A DNA stretch of 64,000 nucleotides, from assembly GCF_026151205.1 (NCBI RefSeq), contig NC_087076.1, positions 9,152,902-9,216,901 on the forward strand, written 5' to 3'. Positions 12,254 to 26,387 of this stretch are shown here, one piece after another. The translations under genes were made by a program, and so were the position numbers. The stretch's first letter is position 1. Each line of letters begins with the position of its first letter. Below the pieces are notes generated by a model, which ran no database searches, was not told the origin of the DNA, and saw only the letters and a list, made by a program, of their open reading frames with translations. Source of the stretch: Bolinopsis microptera. Taxonomy: Eukaryota; Ctenophora; Tentaculata; Lobata; Bolinopsidae.

Positions 12254-12778
12254 TATCACGACAATCTGTCGTAAAACAGGGGTTTAAGAAAACCCATTTC
12301 CCGATGCTCCTGAAACCTGAAACTTTTTTTGCAGTCGATTTGGTCAACGTCTAGACGCCCTGAAAAATTTCAGATCTCTAACTCAATTTTAACATGGTTT
12401 TTAGGGCACCTGAATATGGCGATTTTGGGTTTTTTACCGAATTTCGTATAACAGTGCTGGCGAGTATTTTATGCAAATTTCTTAAAAATCTCAACATAAC
12501 TATTTTTTATTCCTGTCATCTTTGACATTAAATTAGAATGTTTTCAACTAAAAATAAATCTGCTGAACGACTTCCGATGAGTCTTAATGCCTGAAAAACT
12601 CCTGCCGGAGGCGGCGGCCTTCGGCCGCCGCCTCCGGCCGGAGTGCACGCTTCGCGTGCACGAAAGAGGCGTGTAACGTGTACCAAAGGGGGTATGATAG
12701 TAAAGGGGGTATGATAGTAAAGGGGGTACATAGTATACCCACAATAAATGCAACGGTCGTGCTTGCCAGCACTGTGAT
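12254..12778 (-). repeat. Block B repeat, copy 6 (reverse)
   Basis: Complete block with both GC hairpins, head-to-tail with the next copy. Confidence 0.85.
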
Positions 12779-12784
12779 GTATAT

Positions 12785-13655
12785 GTCCCGACAATCTGTC
12801 GTAAAACAGGGGTTCTAGAAAACCCATTTCCCAATGCTCCTGAAACCTGAAACTTTTTTTGCAGTCAATTTGGTCAACGTCTAGACGCCCTGAAAAATTT
12901 CAGATCTCTAACTCAATTTTAACATGGTTTTTAGGGCACCTGAATATGGCGATTTTGGGTTTTTTACCGAATTTCGTATAACAGTGCTGGCGAGTATTTT
13001 ATGCAAATTTCTTAAAAATCTGAACATAACTATTTTTTATTCCTGTCATCTTTGACATCAAATTAGAATGTTTTGAACTAAAAATAAATCTGCTGGACGA
13101 CTTCCGATGAGTCTTAATGCCTGGAAAACTCCTGCCGGAGGCGGCGGCCTTCGGCCGCCGCCTCCGGCCGGAGTGCACGCTTCGCGTGCACAAAAGAGGC
13201 TTGTAACGTGTACCAAAGGGGGTATAATAGTAAAAGGGGTATAATAGTAAAGGGGGTATAATAGTAAAGGGGGTATAATAGTAAATGGGGAACATAGTAT
13301 ACCCACAATCTTACTATATATAAAGCGAGACGATATATATATATATATCTGTGCCATTTTACTGACACCACGGCATCAACTTTAACGCAACTTTCCGCAA
13401 AAACCGTAAAAGATATACAACTGAAACTTTTTTGACTGGGTTAAATGCTTTAATGGCCTTCAAATCAGCATGAAAAAATAAAAAATTGGCCAAGGAATAA
13501 TAATTTTAGTGCCCAAAATTTGGACTCCCAAGTGGTGTCAAAAACGCGAATTAAATAGGTAATAATTATTTTAGTCTCTCGAGTCTTGACACCACTTTAG
13601 GGTTAGACGGGTTCCTGCTAGTAAATGCAACGGTCGTGCTTGCCAGCACTGTGAT
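12785..13655 (-). repeat. Block B repeat, copy 7 (reverse), split by a Helitron
   Basis: Complete block carrying four minisatellite units. It is interrupted at 13309-13621; the last 34 bp of the block resume at 13622. Confidence 0.85.
13309..13621 (+). mobile_element. Non-autonomous Helitron, 313 bp
   Basis: Starts TCTTACTATATATAAAGCGA and ends GGGTTCCTGCTAG, inserted between A (13308) and T (13622). Removing it rejoins acccacaa and taaatgcaac, the uninterrupted sequence seen in other block B copies (for example near 12741). Same family as 2976-3286. Confidence 0.94.
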
Positions 13656-13812
13656 TATAAAGCGAGACGAGATATGTGCAGTGTATATATCCGTACCATT
13701 TTAGTTTTACTGACACCACGGCATCAACTTTAACACGAATTTCCGTAAAAACCGTAAAAGATATACTTTTGAAACTCTTTTGGCTGGGTCCAATGCTTTT
13801 TTGGCCTTTTGG

Positions 13813-13951
13813 TTGTCAGACGTTGTATGACGTTGTCATACGTTGTATGACCCGCCGCGCACGGCCGCACGAGTGCGCGGCTCTCCCTGTATCGTAGAAA
13901 CTCTACACCATTACATAGTGAAACGACCGTGGGGGTCACAACGTGATACAA
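13813..13951. mobile_element. 139-bp MITE with 9-bp target duplication
   Basis: Ends TTGTCAGACG and CGTGATACAA. It is bounded by the direct repeat GCCTTTTGG at 13804-13812 and 13952-13960. The uninterrupted Helitron copies read straight through this point. Sister copy at 14130-14239. Confidence 0.85.
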
Positions 13952-14129
13952 GCCTTTTGGTCAGTATAAAGAAATAAAAAATTGGCCAAGGAATAAATAA
14001 TTTAGGTCCCGAAAAATGGACCCCCAAGTGGTGTCAAAATCACAAATTAAATAAGATTGTCTAATTTCTTAACGTCTCTTGACTTCTTCATGACACCACT
14101 TTAGGCTTTTAGAGAATCACGGGTTTCTG

Positions 14130-14239
14130 TTGTCATACGTTGTATGACCCGCCGCGCACGAAGTGCGCGGCTCCCCCTGTATCGTCGAAACTCTACAGGG
14201 GGTCACCACGTGATACAAAGGGGTCACCACGTGATACAA
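14130..14239. mobile_element. 110-bp MITE with 8-bp target duplication
   Basis: Starts TTGTCATACGTTGTATGACC and ends CGTGATACAA. It is bounded by GGTTTCTG at 14122-14129 and 14240-14247. Duplications of 8-9 bp suggest a MULE- or hAT-type transposase acted; the family cannot be fixed without an autonomous relative. Confidence 0.85.
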
Positions 14240-14407
14240 GGTTTCTGCTAGTAAGTATAACTTACAAATCATTATCAGGGTACCAATTACCACATCAAGA
14301 TTGAGAAATTTAATTATATCTCCCCAAGAATTTTACCTGGGGACCTCGAGGAAATGATCTCAATTTAAATTACCGTTTCTGTACTAATATAAACGCGAAA
14401 TGTTGCC

Positions 14408-14498
14408 TTACCTGAGGACCCCAGGCTGTTATGTTCATTAACATATAGATAATGAATAAAGATTTGGCGGAATGACAGGCTGAGCGCGGCCCAGTAAA
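14408..14498. mobile_element. 91-bp MITE (family G), copy 1
   Basis: Starts TTACCTGAGGACC and ends GCGCGGCCCAGTAAA. It is flanked by ATGTTGCC at 14400-14407 and 14499-14506. A second copy at about 27926-28020 also has its own duplication. Confidence 0.82.
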
Positions 14499-14506
14499 AT
14501 GTTGCC

Positions 14507-15087
14507 GAGAATGAAACAGGCCGTGAATGAATCAAAATAAGAAAAGCGAACGACAAATATAAACTGAAGTGTTTTTTTTTCACATTATCTGGCATCCTGA
14601 GGATAGAAATAGCTGCAGAGATATATGTTTATTTTAAAAACATAGTATGTCCGCAGGCTAGGTTATCGTCAAGGGAAGCATCACCTTACCGTAGATGTTT
14701 ACTTAACGGCTAGGAAAGATTCGTAGATTCCTCTACTGGGTTAACTTCCGTAAATTAAATAACCTCCATAAATTCCCGAAATCCTCCATAAATTGCAGAA
14801 TGTTTAAGGGCTGTTCCACACCATTTATACAGCTAATATACAGTCTTTATGTATTGTTACATTGAATCATTCAGTCAGCTAAGCTAATTTATCATTCGAT
14901 CCCACCGCCAGCTCATTTCCGGACTGATCGTGTTTTATTTTTAATTTTCAATTTTCTTCGTCCATCAAATTTTGCTGAACGTCACTTTATAAAACTTGCT
15001 ATTTTCGCTCGAACTTTTATCCAATTGCATCGCTGCTGCATTATTTCTTTATTCATTCTCCAGTTCAGCAAAGAATTTCCATTAGGG
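14507..15087. other. No gene seen
   Basis: AT-rich sequence with a poly-T run near 14572. No open frame or repeat supported here. Confidence 0.6.
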
Positions 15088-16240
15088 CAGCTCTGCCGTT
15101 TTCTCAGAAAAGGCAGTAAGTCCAATTTTTCGAAATATGACAATATTGGTATCAAAATTTTCAGTAGAAAATTCTCTACAACATGAGCTACATATTAATG
15201 TATAGAAACATTGCTGCATGCAATTTCTAAGGAAGTAAGTCCAAGTTGAGAAACATTATGTTCGGTTTTGGCTAATTATTTTCTGAGAGAAGGACGTAAG
15301 TCCGGACTTACTGCCTTTTCTGAGAAAATCTTGAAAATCTTCTGAGATAAGGAAGTAATTCCGTGGACTTACTGCCTTTTCTGAGATAAATTATCTGTTA
15401 TAGGAAGAAGTAGCTGGACTTACTTCCTATAAAAGCATGCTAAAAGCGGAATTTTAGAAAGCGATTTCCCATAACTTTACTGCCGATTGATATTTTCGCT
15501 TGAAATTTTCAGAATCGATGTATAATTACATTTCAACTTTACTTAAGTGATCAAAATTTTCATTTAGGCCTCAAAAAAAATTTGGTGGCCGATTTTCAAA
15601 AACGCCGGATGTATTTTAGTCGCAAAACATAAACTTTGGAGCAGTTATTGAGCTGTTATAATCGCAGAGAATTTTTAGTTTAGGTATATCTTTTAGATCA
15701 AGTTCATTTTCATCAAAATATCGATAAGATATCATTTAATGCATTGAAATCTTTCAAAATTGGCGAGTTTGCCTAAATAAGGGCATACTATTATTCAAAA
15801 ATATTTATTATATGATATGGAGCAATTTAGATTTACCTAATTGTTTATATTTTAAAATATAATCCAAAATACATAGATCCAAACCTCAAAAATTTAGTAA
15901 AAAGCTTGGACTTACTTCCTTCTCAGAAAAATATTGAACAGAGATTTTTCTCAGAAAAGGAAGTAAGTCCAAGTTTTCTCAGAAAAGGCAGTAAGTCCAT
16001 CCAGTATGAAAAATAAGCTCGATTATTTGGCATAAAAATGGTTATATCTAAGCTTATGGACGGCTCAAAGCTTTAATTTTTTTGACAAATTAAAATTTGA
16101 CTAATTATTGATAACTCAACGTGTTTACTTTCGATCTTACGCAAAAAGTAAGCAGAGAAAAAACCATAAACGCAAAAGTCGCAATATCTCGAAATGGCAA
16201 ATATGGACTTACTGCCTTTTCTGAGAAAACGGCAGAGCTG
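15088..16240. mobile_element. 1.15-kb non-autonomous DNA element with 37-bp inverted ends
   Basis: The ends are identical over 37 bp, beginning CAGCTCTGCCGTTTTCTC. A motif of the form GGACTTACTGCCTTTTCTGA recurs in both orientations near 15231, 15292-15330, 15360-15390, 15415, 15905-15995 and at both ends, as subterminal transposase-binding repeats do. No coding frame is seen. No clear target duplication (left flank cattaggg, right flank tacagcag), so the exact superfamily is open. Confidence 0.8.
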
Positions 16241-16270
16241 TACAGCAGGGTGTTCTACTTCTATGGCCAT

Positions 16271-16345
16271 GGGATGATGATTAATCACTCTACACTCGAC
16301 TGTCATGTGACTTTTTAAACCCGTTCTCTGGTCCAGAATGACTAC
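16271..16345 (+). repeat. Dispersed repeat D, fragment
   Basis: Shares gggatgatgattaatcactc and the following cactcgactgtcaTGTGAC segment with 26484-26660 and 48756-49125. Confidence 0.7.
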
Positions 16346-17082
16346 CTTATCGGACCTTATTTAAATGAACGTTAGTTGGAATATCAAAACAAAACAAATC
16401 TTGTTGAGACTGAGCCAAATTAGCGGGATGGGATTATAGAAGCTGTGCTGGGGTTATTTATTAAGCGGGAAAAAACTAACAGCGGGAGCCGGGATTATCA
16501 ATACCAGAATCTATCCGGCGCCCGCCCGGCTAATTATTCTGACCCGGAGGTGTCTATAAGTATAAGCCCGTTCCACTGACACCAGATCAGACTTATCAAC
16601 TTATCAGGATCAACTTATCCGTTTGCAATTGACAATCAGATAATGTTTAGTCTACACTCTATACTACAGTGATAAGGATTCGCGAAGTCTAAGGCTCTAA
16701 TTGCCTGACAATTAGAGACGAAAAAATGTATGTTGCTTATTAACGAAATTCATTTTCCCCGGCCGGAAGTCGAACGAATTTATTCGATTTAGACTCGTGC
16801 AAAATGATATTATGTCGAACCAATTTAGCTTCGAAATACCGTACAAAAATGTGACAAATTTCCTGATCTCATGACGTGGGCTGATCATAGGGGGAGGGGT
16901 ATATAGGGGGCGGGGCGGGGGTTATTGTTTAACGGTTTGCTTAGTTGGTTTATTTCCCTTGTCCTCGCTTCTGCATTAATTTAAGCTGCTGATCGCCCTT
17001 ATAGTAGATGGGCAGCCTATTTGACGATCGCATCCACTGACTAGCCTTTTAGTTCGCAGGGTCTCCTATATGGGAAAAACTG
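16346..17082. other. No gene seen
   Basis: Intergenic sequence with short G-rich stretches near 16885-16920. No supported feature. Confidence 0.6.
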
Positions 17083-17085
17083 TCT

Positions 17086-17477
17086 TAGTTAGGGAATAAT
17101 GCAAAATGTCTGGGAAAAAATTTGCGACAAGCTGATTTTTACAGGAATATGTTTTCCATAGTGTCAGGAACCACCCCAAAGAGTTTCCAATCTGGATCTG
17201 TTGAGCAAAAAAAGTTACAGCCAATTTTCTTCGGGCGCGTATGTCAGCCTGAGGACTGCACTTGAAAAACTCGTAACTATCGTAATAAAGACCCCCAGGA
17301 GCACCATAGGGGGTGCAAAATGACCGAAATAGTGACATTATGTGGGGCGAATCAGTGTTTTAGGGTCGTCAGATCTTTACTTATTGAGATAATTTCATTT
17401 TTATAGGCTAACCTCTCAAAAATTTACAAAAATTTTGAAATTTTACTTAAATTTGGAAATTTAGCAAAATTGTTGTA
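17086..17477 (+). repeat. Academ copy 1, left terminal inverted repeat
   Basis: 392 bp, the inverted counterpart of 20605-21007 with small differences. It contains AT-only runs near its inner end. Confidence 0.88.
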
Positions 17478-17651
17478 CAATTAAAACATTGTCTAGTTAT
17501 CAGTATTCAAATTCTAAAATTTACTTTCAATTGTCAATTGATCCTTATATTAGTATAGTAAATAATATACATATCACATCAAATTCTGTAAAAAAAGGTC
17601 CTGAATTATTAGCATGGTGTCTTTGATTGGCAACTATTAGGTCACTTCTGG

Positions 17652-20604
17652 CTATCCCATTTCCTCAGAGTTGTTTGATTCTCCTGAATCGTCCTGTCTT
17701 TCGGGTGCATTAGTGCAACTTAATCCATGACATTGGCCACATGCAGGTAGACATTTAAAGCCATACTTCCGGCAGGAACACCTAGTTAAGTACTTACAAG
17801 GGTTCTCAACCTCCACCGAGCAATTGCAGCAAATGAGGTTGAGCATCCCTGCCGGGGCAATCGCAGCTTTAGTCGGGATTGGCTGGTATTATCCTTCAGA
17901 ACTCATCTCCCATCCATAATGTAGTGGATTTAGACTTGCAGTGTCGAGTGTCACCCAGTTATGGTACTGAAGGTATGATCTTAATATATGCTCAGTTGCA
18001 GAGGATGTAGACGGTGGTAGCCTTGATGGGTTGAGTTTTTTCTTTGCTATCATTCTACTGTAGCTGAGAAATCTGAGAGTTTCGAGTGCCTTGGTTTTAT
18101 CTCCATAGATATGTTGAAACAAGGAGAGGCCAGCTTCAATTACTTCATTTGTTGAAACTCTCACAGAGAGTAATGATGCTAAATGACCCTCCTCATGAAA
18201 AGAAACTGCCTTTTTCAATATCTTCACCTTACCAAAGCCATGTATACTGCTGACCGTGTCACATCCTGAGAAACTGTGAACAAACAGTAATATGCGTTTT
18301 ATGTTGGCATCAAGAGCATTTACTATTTTACTGATCGAGTGTGAGCCGTTTCTGGTCGTCATCACAATTTCATTGTGATTCTCAGTAAAATGATGAATAA
18401 GGAGGCAAAGTATATCAGTATCCTCTGCTTTTACCTCAACATCTTCGTAGAAGGACAAGTTTAAAGCTTTACTAGCTAGGTCATGGTATCAGCATCATCA
18501 GTAGCTACATGCACTTCAATTCCATGTTCTGTAAAAACGTTCGACAGAAGCTTTATAAGCTCATGCTTGTTCTTTGAGTTGCTGAACAGTTTTTTCATCG
18601 GAACTGTGCACACAGTAGTACTTTTAATAGCTATATCAGAGCAGTATGCCTTGATTCTTCGCTGATGCTCATGATCTTTTGTTGATCGGGCATAGCCATC
18701 AAACACAACAATCACTTTCCGCTGCTGTTCCAATTTCGGAACTAGCTTAAGGTATTCATTAGCTATGTCGCCGTATGTTTCAAAGCCTGTGAACGAGGTA
18801 ACTTGATAGAGTAGCCATCCACCATCAATTATTAATGGGGAGGATGGGTTGCTAAATGTCACAGTACAATCAACAACATTCTTGAGGTATTGTCCAAGGG
18901 CTGCCTTGTTTGCCTTTCTCATCATCTGTTAAAAAGACTCATCGGCATTGCTGTGAGCTCATATTGCAAGCTTTCCTCCAGTGTAGACTCTCGTTCAGAT
19001 GCGAAGACAAGCCGATTAAAAATTGTCAATGAGTCTATAACAATGTCTTTTTCGTTCACCCTCACTGTCCTCTTTAGAAGGGTCAAGTTTCCGACTTTGC
19101 CTTTAATTAACTCGAAACTTATCGATAAAGCTTTTGCCATCCAGCTCTTTCTGGAGGGCAGTACCAACGGAAATGCAATCTTCTGGGTTGACATTATCCT
19201 TCTCTTTCTGTGATATGAGACCCGTTGAGTACGATAGCATTTTAGTCTTGTCTTCAGATTCGTCGAAATCAGCTGTATCTTTAAACCAACACAACAGCTT
19301 GGTAAACACTGCAATATTTTTCTGTACAGAAGATTTGCTAAGATCTGAGTATTTAGCACTAGAGGCTTTTGTTGTTGTTCTTTTATTGGATAAGTCTGCA
19401 ATAGCTTCATCGACACTCTCGTTTATCAACGCCATTTGATTGAGGGTTGCAGTCCATAACTTATGGGCAGATTCATGAGTTCACATTCTCCATCCAGACA
19501 AACCCCCTGATGACTTTGCAGCCTTCATTAGTCGCTGTTCGATCGACAGGTCTTTCCACACACCAGACCACTCGTGTTCATTATATCGAACTGTGTGCAG
19601 ACCTACGACCTTGAACGTTTTGACTAGTGCCCCATACTGAATCTCAAGTACGGTAATCTGCTCAAGATACAGCCGTAGAGCTTTGGAGTACTGACCTCGA
19701 CCTGCTGCTGCAAAGATAGGCAACATCTTAGCCACAATTGCAAGATGTAGATCGAAGTCATGTAACCGTTCTGCTCTTATAAAATCTTTTATTAAGCAAA
19801 TGAAACCATGATAAGTTGTCTAAAGGGCAGCTGTGCAGCTGTTCGACGATAACATCTCGAACTTCTTTTTTATACGCTCTGATAACTCTTGTACGACTCT
19901 GGTCTTGTGGTTTACACCGAGTTTTTCATTGCTACACTTGGCAATGTAGCTAGCCATATCTTCAAGATCCTCCTCTGCTATTTTGTCCTCAAATAAATAG
20001 CAGCAGAGAGCACAATCTATTAAAAAGTGGGCCCTCAGTGCTTTGTAATAGGATCCACCGTCCATTATGTGAGTTACATCCCCAGGGTAGACTAATCTCA
20101 TAAGGTCTTCCAGTCCGGAGTCTGCCATGATATAACCCACACGGCACACACCCCAAACAGCTTTTCAGGGTGTGGAAGCCTCCCATCCTAACAATAACTG
20201 GCATTCTTTTCTCGAGAACTATCCGACTAGCCTTCAACCAAAGTGGTAAATCGAAGGTGATTACCATCGGTTTGGTTGAGGCTGTCTTCAAGCACTCAAT
20301 AAGTGTTGTATAGACTGTTGAGTAGCTGTCTGGGGGTTGATCGATTATCTGCAGGAACTCAATTTGTGATCTTGCCTTCACATTGGGCTTATGCAGCGAT
20401 TTCATGAAACCTTTCCAATTGACGGGAGGATTGGCAGGGGTAAGTTTCATGAAAATGAGCCACGCTGCATAAAAAGCGGTGTCTCCAAGGCAAGAGGTAT
20501 CATAAACAAACTTTCGCTGTAGTTTATCAAATGGCCTTAATGTGACTGTGCTTAGACCATTTTCTTTGAGCCATATCCGTACTTGGCTTCCATAACATCC
20601 CCAC
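17652..20604 (-). pseudogene. Academ transposase-nuclease, broken
   Basis: Read on the minus strand, in order. A transposase part (about 20604-19000) contains the acidic motif VITFDLPLWLKA, the block MADSGLEDLMRLVYPGDV, and GGSYYKALRAHFLIDCALCC. An XPG/FEN1-like nuclease part (about 18925-18200) contains VVFDGYARSTKDHEHQRR, TDDADT, AEDTDILCLL and SFSGCDTVSSIHGFGK. A Cys-rich finger (about 17830-17690) contains RCSCRKYGFKC and CGQCHGLSCTN. Breaks include a frameshift near 20150, a TAG near 19825 where the sister copy has Trp, a TGA near 19480, and further shifts near 19110, 18925 and 18475. The reading frame begins right at the inner edge of the right inverted repeat, so the N-terminus is probably lost too. 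It cannot encode an active protein. The family assignment rests on my recognition of the motifs, not on a search. Confidence 0.82.
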
Positions 20605-21007
20605 TACAACAATTTTCGCAAAATTTCCAAATTTAAGTAAAATTTCAAAATTTTAGTAAATTTTTGAGAGGTTAGCCTATAAAAATGAAATTATTTCAAT
20701 AAGTAAAGATCTGACGACCCTAAAACACTGATTCGCCCCACATAATGTCACTATTGCGGTCATTTTGCACCCCCTATGGTGCTCCTGGGGGTCTTTATTA
20801 CGATAGTTACGTGTTTTTCAAGTGCGGTCCTCAGGCTGACATACGCGCCTGAAGAAAATTGGCTGTAACTTTTTTTGCTCAACAGATCCAGATTGGAAAC
20901 TCTTTGGGGTGGTTCCTGACACTATGGACAACACATTCCTGTAAAAATCAGCTTGTCGCAAATTTTTTCCCAGATGGTCCTGTATTAATGTTAATTGTCC
21001 CTAACTA
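20605..21007 (-). repeat. Academ copy 1, right terminal inverted repeat
   Basis: Inverted counterpart of 17086-17477, ending CCCTAACTA just before the TCT duplication. Confidence 0.88.
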
Positions 21008-21010
21008 TCT

Positions 21011-21534
21011 TAGCGGTATAACATCAAATCAGGTGGCTGCAATATTCTGCGTGAATATCCCTTGGCCTTACTGAGTTACTTAAAGGTAACTGTCTGAATA
21101 TGGCATTGGCTTCACGTGGTGCCGTGACGTACCATGGCTGCAGTGATCTTTAACCAAGGGTTCACTTCACAAGCCGGAGGTATCATAGTCCATTCTCTGT
21201 CACAAACACTAGGAGTAGGTCCACATTACCTGGGCACTCATTAAGACGGTCATTGGAAGCCCGATTGCCCGATTCGGCTGTACCGACCACACTATTGTCA
21301 TTGACTTTAAGTATAAGTATAAATGCGAAGTGAGATACTATAGATAGTACAGCTTGATGAATAGTCACCGGCACCCGGGCATCATTCATAACGCGTGGAT
21401 TCGACCATAAACGTAAAACCAACGAAAAGTACTGACTCGGCGCCGACTCTTAGTCCCAACAATTCACAGTTAATGTTATTGTTATGGAATTATTATTAAG
21501 TGTCTTAGTAATATGTCTTAGTAATATGTTCTAG
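21011..21534. other. No gene seen
   Basis: Unique-looking sequence between the Academ copy and the next B block. The reverse frame at 21183-21422 has no recognisable content. Confidence 0.55.
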
Positions 21535-22161
21535 TATCACAATGCTGGCAAGCATGACCGTGCCTTTTATACTCACAATACTATTTACCCCCTTTACTAT
21601 TTACCCCCTTTACTATTCACCACCTTTACTATTTACCCCCATTACTATTTACACCCTTCACTATTTACCCCCTTTACTATTTACCCCCTTTACTATTCAC
21701 CACCTTTACTATTTACCCCCATTACTATTTACACCCTTCACTATTTACCCCCTTTACTATTTTGATTTACCCCCTTTACTTTTATACCCCCTTTACTATT
21801 ATACCCCTCTTTTGTTTTTCAGGCATTAAGACTCATCGAAAGTAGTTCAGCAGGTATATTTAAGTTCAAAACATTCTAATTTAATGTAATATGACAAGAA
21901 TAAGAAATAGTTATGTGAAGGTTTTTAATTTTAATAAATTTGCGCAAAATACGCGCCAGCATGTTATACGAAATAAGGTAAAAAACCCAAAATCGCCATA
22001 TTTAGGTGCCTTAAAAACCATGTTAAAATTGAGTTAGAGATCTGAAACTTTGCAGGGCGTCTAGATGTTGACCAAATCGACTGTTAAAAAAATTTCGTGT
22101 TTCAGGAGTATCGGGAAATGGGTTTTCTGGAACCCCTGTTTTACGATAGATTGTCGTGATA
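21535..22161 (+). repeat. Block B repeat, copy 8 (forward, variant)
   Basis: Starts tatcacaatgctggcaagca and ends at the gattgtcgtgata palindrome. The GC hairpins are absent. In their place is an expanded pyrimidine-rich minisatellite (units like ctatttacccccttta), with a segment of about 88 bp duplicated at about 21617 and 21705. Confidence 0.82.
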
Positions 22162-23196
22162 CATATAATTATAATATTCAGGGATAGACGCTTTGCCAGT
22201 CAATTATAGGCTACATTCAGGTGTCTGTAGATTTGTACCTATAAAAGATACAGCAATTTCCGACCACAGGTCTTAAAGATAATTGTTTACACTTCAGTTT
22301 CAGTTATATCAAAAAATAATTTAACCTCATCATCACCACTTGATGACGTCATCAAATTAAGTGTTTTTAAAACTTGATTTTTGACAAAATAACAACTTTT
22401 CAAACTGATTTTACACCATTAAGGAGTAATTTTATTCAAAATCTGAGGACATTTTCATCTTAGATAATTGTTCAAGCATTCTGAAAATTTACCGGAAAGT
22501 TTCCCTACCTTGCTCCTTCATAAAGATATTTGCCATTGAAGTTAGTGCTTTTTTGAAGAATTATTTTATAAAAACGTCAATTTTGCGATTTAGTATTCTC
22601 TGGTGTTGGGCTATCCCTTGGGTTGTGGAGCTCAGTTTTGCCTCCTATAGGTATAAATTGTGTATTAGGCTAGTTTTAAAGTTAAAAATCTAAAAGTTGC
22701 ACACGTGGGGACACGCCCAAATTGATTAAAAATTGCTAAAATCACTGAAAATCACTGTTTTTACCATTTTCTGTAAACGTTGGTGTGCCCGTGTGATTAC
22801 AATTCTTCTTGAAATACTTTGAAACTTTGTATGCTTATCAAACTATATATAAAACACCAACACGCAAAAATTTACGGCGATTCAATATTGGATGCGCACG
22901 CAACGTCCGCTCATAGTTTGCACGTGCGAAAGGTGATAATTTTGCTCATTCGTGATTTCGAACAAATTCTGCTTAACCACGACAGTTCAATGTATATAAA
23001 TTTAATGCCAACTTGAATGAGTATAAAGTGGCAAATTCAGTCAGTGATCGACCGATATGCTTACCCAAACACAAGGAAATGTTTTCAAAAGAAAAATATC
23101 GAAATCGTTGAAACTTCCTCCTTATTAATATAAATATCAGTTTATATTTCGACTTTATAAAGTACCCTGACATTAATCAAAAAAATATGATATTTT
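22162..23196 (+). repeat. Block A repeat, copy 7 (forward)
   Basis: Follows block B and precedes P, repeating the B-A-P order. CRE palindrome near 22343. Confidence 0.83.
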
Positions 23197-23695
23197 ACCA
23201 AAACCCATAATCATGGGTAGAGTGGACCGCTGCCAGTGTCTCTCTTTCCCAAACAAAAGGAAATGATATTAATTTGATTGACCGTTTTCAAATACAAAAT
23301 GATACCGAGAATGAAATCGGTCGCTCGCTTTTCCCATTCATTTACAAATGTAATAGATTAAGAAGAACTACCACACCCGAAGACAGCTGTACTCGGCAAT
23401 AAAGATTCAATAAACTTCAGCTAATTTACTAACTACCACCCTTATCCCGAAATACTAGGTATCGACCCGAACGCAACCCAAAGAGATTATTACAGCATGT
23501 GATCGATGTAATTTATCGAAACCTATTACAATTCGTATAAGCCGTGAATGAATGGGAAAAGCGAGCGACCGATTTCATTCTCGGTATCATTTTGCATTTG
23601 AAAACGGTCAATCAAATTAATATCATTTCCTTTTGTTTGGGAAAGAGAGACACTGGCATGAGCGGTCCACTCTACCCATGATTATGGGTTTTGGT
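23197..23695. mobile_element. P foldback MITE, copy 6
   Basis: 499 bp, with the same arms and long centre as copies 1 and 5. One arm has a 2-3 base insertion (ggcatgagcgg). Confidence 0.87.
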
Positions 23696-23706
23696 AAAAT
23701 AATATA

Positions 23707-24005
23707 TCTTACTTATAATTCAGAGAATTCTTTTTGTCTGTCTGTACGTCCGCCCACGTGCAAATTAGACAAGAAATAGGAAGTTGCGTAGTAACCATGG
23801 TAACAAGGATTGCTACACGCACGTGCACGTGCAATGATTGATTTAACGTCATTTTTTATCGGTTTTGTTGATATTACGTTGTGTTTAGTGCAAGCAACAT
23901 TTTAATCGGCTGTATCTTCGGTTGTGTAGGATATTTTTTCCGCAATTTAAACTTACTAACAAAAAATACTATTAGCGGACTTACCTGTGACCACGGGTTT
24001 TCTAG
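23707..24005 (+). mobile_element. Non-autonomous Helitron, different family, 299 bp
   Basis: Starts TCTTACTTATAATTCAGAG and ends CACGGGTTTTCTAG, inserted between A (23706) and T (24006) in an AT dinucleotide stretch. Both ends follow Helitron rules (5'-TC, CTAG-3'). The body is unrelated to the other three Helitrons. Confidence 0.82.
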
Positions 24006-24045
24006 TATATATATAATATAATAATAATGCTTGTATTGGTGGGAT

Positions 24046-24143
24046 TGTAGGTTTATAACCTACCGTACCAGGACGTGCGCCGAGTTGGACTCGTCGACGG
24101 TCCTGTATTTGAAACAAATATTTTACGAGTATCACCCGTTAAT
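24046..24143 (+). repeat. Dispersed repeat F, copy 1
   Basis: Begins with the short hairpin tgtaggtttataacctac and ends tacgagtatcacccgtta. Copies lie at 27889-28075 (split by a G MITE) and 28224-28301. Confidence 0.75.
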
Positions 24144-24348
24144 TGGTGGGACCAAAGCCGCCCTCTTTGAAAAGCTATTGCGAACAATTTTTAAAATTCA
24201 ATGGGGTTGTAATACTAATATTATAGTTATACATTTTTATAAAATTGTGATAGTAATTAATAATAGTATTGTTAAAATAGTTCAATATAATGTATATTGT
24301 ATAAGGCCACATTTAAAATAATATTGCATCAAGATTCAAACAGCAAGG

Positions 24349-26387
<2,039 letters not shown>

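Larger units (their letters stand above)
13656..14251 (+). mobile_element. Third Helitron copy, 5'-truncated, with two nested MITEs
   Basis: Matches the two shorter Helitrons from tataaagcgagacga onward and ends TTTCTGCTAG followed by T. The first ten or so bases of the 5' end are missing. Two small elements (13813-13951 and 14130-14239) account for the extra length. The body is more diverged than the other two copies. Confidence 0.82.
17083..21010 (-). mobile_element. Academ-type DNA transposon, decayed copy 1
   Basis: Inverted repeats 17086-17477 and 20605-21007 begin TAGTTAGGG, and a 3-bp direct repeat TCT lies just outside at 17083-17085 and 21008-21010. The space between them is filled by one minus-strand coding region that is broken several times. 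Three-base duplications and a protein joining a transposase region to an XPG-like nuclease and a Cys-rich finger are the known traits of the Academ superfamily. A second element with the same ends and gene lies at 49708-54280. Confidence 0.87.
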
